Shown here piece by piece: positions 48,483 to 54,905 of a stretch of DNA of 64,000 nt; position 1 is the first letter of the stretch, and each line of letters starts with the position of its first letter. The notes beneath the pieces are model-generated. The model made no database searches, was not told the origin of the DNA, and saw nothing but the letters and a program-made list of their open reading frames with translations. The stretch is from the NCBI RefSeq assembly GCF_000425425.1, contig NZ_AUDK01000020.1, positions 1-64,000 of the forward strand, written 5' to 3'. Made by a program: the position numbers and the translations under genes. The stretch comes from Flavobacterium daejeonense DSM 17708. Lineage in GTDB: Bacteria > Bacteroidota > Bacteroidia > Flavobacteriales > Flavobacteriaceae.

Positions 48483-49757
48483 CTATTTTTTTATTGCTTT
48501 TACCAGCACTTTATCAATCTTCACACCATCCATATCGATAACTTCCAACTCAAATTTGTGCCAAACTAACTTTTCTCCCTGTTTTGGAATATGCGACAAC
48601 TCGGTCATGATTAAACCACTAACAGTAGTCACCTCATAATCACTTAACAATTCGTCTAATTCAAAATAAGTTAAAAAGTCATGTAAGGAATAATGTCCGT
48701 CAATCAGCCAACTTCCATCTTCTCTTTCAATCAACTGAAAATCTTCTTTATAAAAATCAGATGCATTTCCAACCAAAGCTTCTAAAATATCATTCAAAGT
48801 AATCATTCCCTGAAAAATACCATATTCATCCGCCACAATAGCATAATGAACTCCTGTTTTTTTAAAATTTCCCAAGGCATTGTAAGCCGTGGTATGTTCC
48901 ATCAGATAAGGAGCTTCGGTCATAATTTCCTGCAAATTAAAATTTTCCTGATCAATTTTTGCAAAAATATTTTTCAGGCTAACCACTCCTACAATTTCAT
49001 CCAAATCATCCTTGTAAACCGGATAAACCGAATGCAATTCGCGAATCATAGATTCTTTAACCTGATTTTTATCGGCTTCCAAAGGCAACATCACCACTGA
49101 TTTTCGGTGTGTCATCAACGAATTTACTTTGCGGTCCCCAATATGAAAAACACGCTCCACAATATCCTGTTCTATTTCCTGAACTTCACCTACTTCAGTT
49201 CCTTCTTTGATTATGGCCTTAATTTCTTCTTCGGTTACTTTACCGTCTGCCGTTGGTTTTATCTGAAGAATATCCAGTAAAAACTCTGTAGAATGTGTTA
49301 ATAACCAAATAAACGGAGCTGTAACAATCGACACCATTTTCATAGGCATCGCCACAGCTTTCGCAATCGCTTCGGGATAATTCAACCCAATTCTTTTAGG
49401 TAATAATTCGCCTAATACTAAAGAGAAAAATGTCAAAATCACCACCACAATACCCACGGCTACTGAATGCGCATAGGGTTTTAAAAATTCGAAACTTAAA
49501 ATATAAGTTTCTACATCGGCAGTAATTTTATCCCCACTAAAAATACCGGTCAGAATACCTATTAATGTAATTCCTATCTGAACAGTTGACAGGAATTTAT
49601 TTGGCGAATTGGCCAAATCCAATGCTATTTGCGCACTGCTGTTTCCTTTTTTAGCCGAACTTTCTAATCGGGATTTCCTTGCCGAAATCAACGCGATTTC
49701 TGACATCGAAAAAAGTCCGTTGAGTAAGATTAAAAAAAGAATAATAATTAGCTCCAT
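48483..49757 (-). CDS. CNNM/CorC-family membrane protein (hemolysin-like)
   Basis: 424 aa: an N-terminal DUF21 membrane domain (MELIIILFLILLNGLFSMSEIALISARKSRLES and three further helices), a CBS pair (MTHRKSVVMLPLE, GVHYAIVADEYGIFQGMITLNDILEALVG) and a C-terminal CorC_HlyC domain (LIDGHYSLHDFLTYFEL). Family members are implicated in magnesium or cobalt efflux. Heptad arrays lie on both sides of this gene, which separates adk from obg. Confidence 0.9.
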   Translation of the reverse strand: MELIIILFLILLNGLFSMSEIALISARKSRLESSAKKGNSSAQIALDLANSPNKFLSTVQIGITLIGILTGIFSGDKITADVETYILSFEFLKPYAHSVAVGIVVVILTFFSLVLGELLPKRIGLNYPEAIAKAVAMPMKMVSIVTAPFIWLLTHSTEFLLDILQIKPTADGKVTEEEIKAIIKEGTEVGEVQEIEQDIVERVFHIGDRKVNSLMTHRKSVVMLPLEADKNQVKESMIRELHSVYPVYKDDLDEIVGVVSLKNIFAKIDQENFNLQEIMTEAPYLMEHTTAYNALGNFKKTGVHYAIVADEYGIFQGMITLNDILEALVGNASDFYKEDFQLIEREDGSWLIDGHYSLHDFLTYFELDELLSDYEVTTVSGLIMTELSHIPKQGEKLVWHKFELEVIDMDGVKIDKVLVKAIKK

Positions 49758-49774
49758 GCTTATTTTGTTTGTTG

Positions 49775-49820
49775 TTTATGGTTTGTGGTCTGTAAAAACT
49801 ACAAACCATAAACTATAAAC
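49775..49820. repeat. Strand-switched heptad array and hairpin between adk and the CNNM gene
   Basis: Units of exactly seven bases: TTTATGG TTTGTGG, TCTGTAA, then AAACTAC AAACCAT, AAACTAT, AAAC. The two halves pair over 16 bp (GTTTATGGTTTGTGGT against ACTACAAACCATAAAC, one wobble), giving a strong hairpin three bases from the adk stop codon. Confidence 0.8.
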
Positions 49821-49822
49821 TT

Positions 49823-50395
49823 TTACAAATTATCAATTACACTGCTTAAACGCTCCGTGATTTCGGCAATAGAACCAATTCCGTTTACAGCATAAAATTT
49901 ATTTTGTCCTTTGTAAAAATCAATTAAAGGAGCTGTTTTTTCGTTGTATTCCTGATAACGGTTACGAATTTTCTCTTCGTCCTGATCATCAGCTCTTCCT
50001 GAAGTTTTTCCTCTTTCTAACAAACGGGCTACTAAAATTTCATCATCTGCTTCTAAGGCTACGGTTGCAGTAATCACTTCGCTTTTAGTTGCTAAAAAAG
50101 CATCCAAAGCCTGAGCCTGAGCAATTGTTCTTGGAAAACCATCAAATAAAAAACCAGCCGAATCCGGATTAGCTTCCACTTCACTTTGCAACATTTTAAT
50201 GGTTACTTCATCAGGAACTAACTCTCCGTTGTTGATATACGTTTGAGCCAGTTTTCCTAATTCCGTTTCATTTTTGATATTAAATCTAAAAATATCACCT
50301 GTAGAAAGATGTGTCAAGTTGTATTTTTCTTTTAAAAACTCAGCCTGAGTTCCTTTTCCAGCTCCTGGTTTCCCAAATAAAACAATGTTAGTCAT
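49823..50395 (-). CDS. adk: Adenylate kinase
   Basis: Balances AMP, ADP and ATP. 190 aa, the short type without a zinc-binding lid. P-loop GKPGAGKGT (8-16), NMP-binding LSTGDIFR, FDGFPRTIAQAQ, and lid arginines GRADDQDEEKIRNR. Upstream gap to hpt contains a period-8 array. Confidence 0.96.
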   Translation of the reverse strand: MTNIVLFGKPGAGKGTQAEFLKEKYNLTHLSTGDIFRFNIKNETELGKLAQTYINNGELVPDEVTIKMLQSEVEANPDSAGFLFDGFPRTIAQAQALDAFLATKSEVITATVALEADDEILVARLLERGKTSGRADDQDEEKIRNRYQEYNEKTAPLIDFYKGQNKFYAVNGIGSIAEITERLSSVIDNL

Positions 50396-50402
50396 AAAAT
50401 TT

Positions 50403-50499
50403 AATTTAAAAATTTAAAAATTCAAAGATTTCTCCTTAAACTTTCATATGTATTACTTTTTTTAATCTTTTAATTTTTGAATCTTTCAATCCTTTAATT
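50403..50499. repeat. Strand-switched period-8 array between hpt and adk
   Basis: Three 8-base units AATTTAAA AATTTAAA and AATTCAAA (50403-50426) face five units TTTTAATC, TTTTAATT, TTTGAATC, TTTCAATC, CTTTAATT (50460-50499). The second half runs over the stop codon into the last codons of hpt, so part of the hpt C-terminus derives from the array. Confidence 0.65.
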
Positions 50500-51016
50500 G
50501 ATATACTTCCGATAAATTGCGACCTAAACCATCATAGTCTAAACCAAAACCTACTATAAATTTATTCGGAATCTGAATCCCGATATAGTCAATTTTCACA
50601 TCCTTTTTATAAGCATCAGGCTTGAAAAAAAGAGTCGCTATTTTAAAATGTTTTGGATTTTGCTTCTTAATCAAGGCTTTCAGTTCCACAATGGTATGTC
50701 CCGTATCGATAATATCTTCAATAACCACTACCGAGCGTCCTGTTAAATCCTGATTCAGCCCTATCAATTCTTTAACTTCATTGGTCGAAGTCAGTCCGTT
50801 ATAAGAAGTCATTTTCAGGAAACTCACCTCACATGATTTTGAATATTTTTTTACAAAATCAGAAACCACCATGAAAGAACCATTCAAAACTCCAATAAAA
50901 ACCGGAATTTCATCGGCAAAATCATCTTCAATTTGGGCAACCATTTTTTGGATGGCAAAGTCAATTTCTTCGGCAGAAATAAACGGAACAAATTGTTTAT
51001 CGTGAAGTTGAACCAT
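50486..51016 (-). CDS. hpt: Hypoxanthine phosphoribosyltransferase
   Basis: Purine salvage enzyme making IMP or GMP from the base and PRPP. 176 aa with the PRPP motif VVVIEDIIDTGHTI, substrate loop MTSYNGLTSTNEV and the C-terminal VGFGLDYDGLGRNL. A promoter TTG-N23-TATCTTTG precedes it. Confidence 0.95.
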   Translation of the reverse strand: MVQLHDKQFVPFISAEEIDFAIQKMVAQIEDDFADEIPVFIGVLNGSFMVVSDFVKKYSKSCEVSFLKMTSYNGLTSTNEVKELIGLNQDLTGRSVVVIEDIIDTGHTIVELKALIKKQNPKHFKIATLFFKPDAYKKDVKIDYIGIQIPNKFIVGFGLDYDGLGRNLSEVYQLKD

Positions 51017-51040
51017 TATTTTTTATTTTAAAATAATGCG

Positions 51041-51074
51041 CAAAGATAGGGATTTCGGATTTGACATTTTACAA
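51041..51074 (-). promoter_or_regulatory. hpt promoter (TTG-N23-TATCTTTG)
   Basis: TTG at 51074-51072 and TATCTTTG at 51048-51041 on the minus strand. Spacing is at the long end of the usual 17-23 range. Leader is about 20 bases. Confidence 0.6.
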
Positions 51075-51165
51075 TTGCCTCTATTTTGTTTTCATGCCTC
51101 AAATTCTTTAAAATTTCTCAAAAAAAGAATCTAAAATAGCATTTTTCAAATCCATCATTAAAAAG

Positions 51166-51173
51166 TATCTTTG
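51166..51173 (+). promoter_or_regulatory. purK promoter -7 box
   Basis: TATCTTTG followed by CGCC, 21 bp before the purK ATG. It should drive purK and, by read-through, the inserted pair and purE. No clear -33 TTG. Confidence 0.55.
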
Positions 51174-51194
51174 CGCCAATAAACTTTCGAGACA

Positions 51195-52352
51195 ATGAAT
51201 TATTTTTCTTCTGATTTTAAATTAGGAATTCTGGGAGGCGGACAACTGGGAAAAATGCTCCTATTCGACACTAGAAAATTTGATATACAAACATACGTTC
51301 TTGACCCAAGCGATGAAGCTCCCTGCCGCATTGCCTGTAACCATTTCTTTCAAGGTGATTTAATGGATTTTGACACGGTTTACAACTTTGGGAAAAAAGT
51401 CGATGTACTGACTTTCGAAATCGAATTGGTAAATCTGGAAGCATTGGAAAAATTAGAAAGCGAAGGTTTAAAAGTATATCCTTCTCCTAAAACACTGAGA
51501 AAGATTCAAAATAAAGGAACGCAAAAAGATTTTTACACAGAGCATTCCATCCCAACAGCTGCTTACAAACGTTTTAATGATTTAAAAAGTTTGGTTGTTG
51601 CCTTTTTAGATTCTAAGTTAAAATTGCCATTTGTATGGAAATGCACTGAATTTGGTTACGATGGAAATGGCGTAAAAATCATTCGTCAGGCTTCCGATTT
51701 AGAAAGTCTGCCAAATGTAGAATGTATCGCAGAAGAAATGGTTCCTTTCAAAAACGAATTGGCAGTGATTGTGTGTCAAAATCCTTCAGGAGAAATTAAA
51801 ACCTATCCGGTAGTCGAAATGGAATTTCATCCCGAAGCCAATCAGGTAGAATACGTAATTTGTCCTGCCCGAATAGACGAAAAAGTCGCCGAAAAAGCAA
51901 GAGCTATAGCCCTAAATGTTTCTCGAAACTTCAACCACGTTGGTCTTTTAGCTGTGGAAATGTTCCAAACTCAAGATGATGAAGTGATTGTAAACGAAGT
52001 AGCTCCGCGCCCGCACAACTCCGGACATTATTCGATTGAAGCCAGTTATACTTCACAATTTGAAAACCACTTACGCGCTATTCTGGATTTACCTTTAGGA
52101 GATACCGACAGTAAAGTGGCCGGAATTATGGTGAATTTAGTTGGCGCAGAAGGTTACTCCGGAAATGTGGTTTATCAAAATATCGAAAAAATATTAGGTT
52201 GGAACGGAGTTACGCCACACATTTATGGTAAAAAACAAACACGCCCGTTTAGAAAAATGGGACATGTAACGATTGCCAACGAAAATATGGCCGAGGCACG
52301 AAAAATTGCTGAGGATGTAAAGAATACTATTAGAGTGATTAGTGGGCAGTAA
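51195..52352 (+). CDS. purK: N5-carboxyaminoimidazole ribonucleotide synthase
   Basis: ATP-grasp enzyme of purine synthesis converting AIR and bicarbonate to N5-CAIR, the substrate of PurE. 385 aa: KLGILGGGQLGKMLLFDTRKF at the N-terminus, ATP-grasp core VWKCTEFGYDGNGVKII, and VNEVAPRPHNSGHYSIEASYTSQFENHLRAI. Its usual neighbour purE lies 2 kb downstream, beyond the ATPase/HNH pair. Confidence 0.97.
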   Translation: MNYFSSDFKLGILGGGQLGKMLLFDTRKFDIQTYVLDPSDEAPCRIACNHFFQGDLMDFDTVYNFGKKVDVLTFEIELVNLEALEKLESEGLKVYPSPKTLRKIQNKGTQKDFYTEHSIPTAAYKRFNDLKSLVVAFLDSKLKLPFVWKCTEFGYDGNGVKIIRQASDLESLPNVECIAEEMVPFKNELAVIVCQNPSGEIKTYPVVEMEFHPEANQVEYVICPARIDEKVAEKARAIALNVSRNFNHVGLLAVEMFQTQDDEVIVNEVAPRPHNSGHYSIEASYTSQFENHLRAILDLPLGDTDSKVAGIMVNLVGAEGYSGNVVYQNIEKILGWNGVTPHIYGKKQTRPFRKMGHVTIANENMAEARKIAEDVKNTIRVISGQ

Positions 52353-52398
52353 TTATTGGTCAGTCACAGTTTGCAACATAAAATAATTGTTTTTTAAT

Positions 52399-52406
52399 TA
52401 GCTTTG
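52399..52406 (+). promoter_or_regulatory. Candidate -7 box of the ATPase/HNH cassette
   Basis: TAGCTTTG in the 68-bp gap after purK, 14 bp before the ATPase start. The nearest upstream TTTG (52370-52373) is 25 bases away, slightly too far, so the promoter is uncertain. Confidence 0.4.
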
Positions 52407-52420
52407 TAAAAAACCAATAA

Positions 52421-53716
52421 ATGAAAATTTCAAAATTACATATCAATCAATTTAGACATCTAGAAAATCTGGATTTTGATTTTACTTATCAAAGTGGTGA
52501 GCGTAAAGGTCAACCCTTAGACAAAATATGTTTTATTGGACAAAGTGCTACGGGGAAAACTGGCTTATTAGATTTTATTCATAGCTGTAATTTGAATGCT
52601 TTAAATGCTTTACTAATTGGAGGAAAGTTATTTAGTAGACTTCAAAATTTCATGTTAAACATGAATGGAGAGGTCGAATTTATTGTGAATAACGAAACGT
52701 TTACACAAAAAAACGATTCAATTTTTTACAAAGGAAAAGAATACAAACATGATGCAAAAATCAGTGGTCTTACAACTGAATTAATCACTAGTATTGACAA
52801 GAATGACGTTTTATATTTTAAAGCCAATTTAATATCAGATAAAAACGTAGATATTTTTACTAAAAACCCAATAGATTTAATAGAAAAACATAATTCACAA
52901 CTTTCTGAAATTGAAATAGATTTTAGAAATAAGGAAAAATATGGAATATTATTTGATGACAACGCCGATATTAATATTTGGTTATTTTTACTGATCGAAA
53001 TCTTAAATTACAGAAAGAATTTCACTCAAAAAATATCTGAATTAATTCATATTAAAAATGGCTCAGTTAATTTATCTAAATTAGGTTCTGAAATCCAAAA
53101 ATGGCAAAAAAACAACCCTAATGTTCTTGAAAAATTTGCCAAAAAATTCAATCCTATTTTAGAAAAATTAAATTTAGAAGTTGATTTAGTCAATACAGAA
53201 TATTCTATTCCGATAAAAAACAAAAAGACAAACGAAATTATCCCTATCCAAAACACAAGTACTGGGACAAAAGGATTATTATTGTCGTTTTTACCCTTAT
53301 TCAAATTAGACACCAAAGATTCAATCATCTTAATTGATGAACCGGAACGTTCTTTATATCCGGATATGCAAATGGATTTAATGGAATACTATCAAAATCT
53401 GGCTCCGGAAGCTCAATTTATAGTTGCTACACACTCACCATTTATAGCTGCTTCTTTCGAACCTGATGAAAGATTCATTTTGTATTTTGACAAAGAAGGT
53501 AAAGTAGCTGTTAAAAGAGGAAGTTCTCCAATAGGTGATGATCCAAATGATATGCTTGAAAATGATTTCGGCATTAACTATATCAATAAATACGGACAAG
53601 AGAAATACAATGAATACATCGAATTAAAACAACAAATTTATTTCGAAAAAGATGAAAATAAAAAGAAATTAATTTCAGAAAAATTAGAAAAATTAGGAGA
53701 AGAATATAATTTCTAA
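52421..53716 (+). CDS. ABC-type AAA ATPase, Septu PtuA-like
   Basis: 431 aa, SMC/OLD-like ATPase. Walker A is GQSATGKT (40-47), the ABC signature NTSTGTKG (278-285), Walker B SIILIDEPER (301-310), D-loop SLYPD and H-loop ATHSP (336-340). An insert of about 190 residues between Walker A and signature replaces the long coiled coil. The C-terminal stretch DPNDMLENDFGINYI and following helices (EKYNEYIELKQQIYFEKDENKKKLISEKLEKLG) resembles PtuA-type ATPases that partner HNH nucleases. There is no Toprim domain, so it is not a Gabija GajA. Composition is clearly more AT-rich than purK and purE. Its stop is 3 bp before the HNH gene. Antiphage function is inferred. Confidence 0.8.
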   Translation: MKISKLHINQFRHLENLDFDFTYQSGERKGQPLDKICFIGQSATGKTGLLDFIHSCNLNALNALLIGGKLFSRLQNFMLNMNGEVEFIVNNETFTQKNDSIFYKGKEYKHDAKISGLTTELITSIDKNDVLYFKANLISDKNVDIFTKNPIDLIEKHNSQLSEIEIDFRNKEKYGILFDDNADINIWLFLLIEILNYRKNFTQKISELIHIKNGSVNLSKLGSEIQKWQKNNPNVLEKFAKKFNPILEKLNLEVDLVNTEYSIPIKNKKTNEIIPIQNTSTGTKGLLLSFLPLFKLDTKDSIILIDEPERSLYPDMQMDLMEYYQNLAPEAQFIVATHSPFIAASFEPDERFILYFDKEGKVAVKRGSSPIGDDPNDMLENDFGINYINKYGQEKYNEYIELKQQIYFEKDENKKKLISEKLEKLGEEYNF

Positions 53717-53719
53717 ATT

Positions 53720-54298
53720 ATGAAAAGAATTATTAAACATCCTGATTCTGAAATCATCAAACAGAAAATTATATATAAAAAATCTGGGAATTCAGGCTTA
53801 AGTACTATTTTACTGAAAGAGCAAAAAAGTTTTTGTGCTTATACCGAGGAACACATTGGATATAATGACGCCGTTGACATTGAACATTTTAATCCTAATT
53901 TAAAATATACTGATAAAGATTCTTATCAAAATTGGTTTATGGTCAAACATAAACCGAACAATTTAAAAAGAACCAATTGGATTGAACCTATTTTACATCC
54001 AACAGCAGAAGATTTTGAAACTCGATTAATCTATTTTGACGGTTACTTTATACATCAACCAGAAGATATTGAAACTAAAAACCTAATCGATTTATTAAAT
54101 CTTAACGATGAAATTTTTGTAAAAAACAGAAAAAAGTTTATCGAAAGAAGAAAAGACCGAATCAACGAATTAAATATTTCTGCTAATGATTATTTTCAAG
54201 AAAAAATAAACTCTGAAGTAGATTCAATTAAATATTTAAGAGCCATTCAAGAAGAATTTAATATAAACATTTGGGACATGCTCCCAGTACCACAATAA
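53720..54298 (+). CDS. HNH endonuclease, PtuB/TIGR02646-like
   Basis: 192 aa. The stretch SFCAYTEEHIGYNDAVDIEHFNPN (residues 37-60) is an HNH beta-beta-alpha core with H56 in DIEHF, followed by NWFMVKHKPNNLKRTNW (71-87). A PtuB-like downstream pattern follows: ILHPTAEDFETRLIYFDG and LLNLNDEIFVKNRKKFIERR (about 91-145). In relatives the CAYC and later C-x2-C cysteines bind zinc; here only C39 is left. It is co-transcribed with the ATPase, and purE begins 10 bp after it. Nuclease role and target are inferred from family. Confidence 0.78.
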   Translation: MKRIIKHPDSEIIKQKIIYKKSGNSGLSTILLKEQKSFCAYTEEHIGYNDAVDIEHFNPNLKYTDKDSYQNWFMVKHKPNNLKRTNWIEPILHPTAEDFETRLIYFDGYFIHQPEDIETKNLIDLLNLNDEIFVKNRKKFIERRKDRINELNISANDYFQEKINSEVDSIKYLRAIQEEFNINIWDMLPVPQ

Positions 54299-54308
54299 AT
54301 AAAAACAA

Positions 54309-54791
54309 ATGAGCAAAGTAGCCGTAATTATGGGAAGCATCTCTGACATGCCAGTGATGCAGGATGCCATCAACATATTAAAAGAATTTGGAATCGAAAC
54401 TGAAGTAGATATCGTTTCGGCTCACAGAACACCTGAAAAATTATTTGATTTTAGCAATAACGCACACAATCGCGGAATTTCGGTAATTATTGCCGGAGCT
54501 GGTGGTGCAGCTCATTTACCTGGAATGGTTGCTTCGATGTCGCCACTTCCAGTAATTGGAGTTCCTGTAAAATCAAGCAATTCTATTGATGGTTGGGATT
54601 CAGTTTTATCTATTTTACAAATGCCGGGCGGAGTTCCTGTGGCAACCGTTGCCTTAAACGGAGCTAAAAATGCCGGAATCCTAGCAGCTCAAATCATCGG
54701 AAGTGCTGATACCAGTGTTTTAAACAAAATCGTAGCCTACAAAGAAAGCCTGAAAGAAGCCGTGATTAAAGCTTCGGAAAGTTTGAAATAA
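54309..54791 (+). CDS. purE: N5-carboxyaminoimidazole ribonucleotide mutase
   Basis: Class I PurE, rearranges N5-CAIR to CAIR after PurK. 160 aa: VAVIMGSISDMPVMQDAINIL, VSAHRTPEKLFDF with the catalytic histidine, and IAGAGGAAHLPGMVASMSPLPVIGVPV. Ten base pairs downstream of the HNH gene, so likely expressed from the same transcript. Confidence 0.97.
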   Translation: MSKVAVIMGSISDMPVMQDAINILKEFGIETEVDIVSAHRTPEKLFDFSNNAHNRGISVIIAGAGGAAHLPGMVASMSPLPVIGVPVKSSNSIDGWDSVLSILQMPGGVPVATVALNGAKNAGILAAQIIGSADTSVLNKIVAYKESLKEAVIKASESLK

Positions 54792-54803
54792 TTATTTCTA
54801 ATT

Positions 54804-54830
54804 CCTGCAAGGTTTTCAAAACCTTGTAGG
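54804..54830. repeat. 27-bp palindromic repeat, left copy
   Basis: Core CAAGGTTTTCAAAACCTTG is a perfect palindrome around one base. The copy at 54865-54891 is its exact reverse complement over 27 bp, so the pair can fold into one long stem or two short ones. It follows purE by 12 bp and may act as a terminator. Confidence 0.75.
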
Positions 54831-54864
54831 AATGATTAAAATCAAAACAAAACATTTCAAAACA

Positions 54865-54891
54865 CCTACAAGGTTTTGAAAACCTTGCAGG
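54865..54891. repeat. 27-bp palindromic repeat, right copy
   Basis: Exact reverse complement of 54804-54830 with 34 bp between them; it ends 14 bp before the M3 peptidase start codon. Confidence 0.75.
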
Positions 54892-54905
54892 ATTAAAACT
54901 GCATT

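Noticed and set aside
52353..52380. A further heptad array after purK
   Set aside because: Only two or three poorly matching units; too weak to claim.
52421..53716. Gabija-type GajA or an OLD nuclease
   Set aside because: There is no C-terminal Toprim domain and no UvrD-like helicase partner; the partner is an HNH protein.
52421..54298. Retron-type defence system using the ATPase/HNH pair as effector
   Set aside because: No reverse transcriptase gene is found within the flanking purK, purE or neighbouring sequence.
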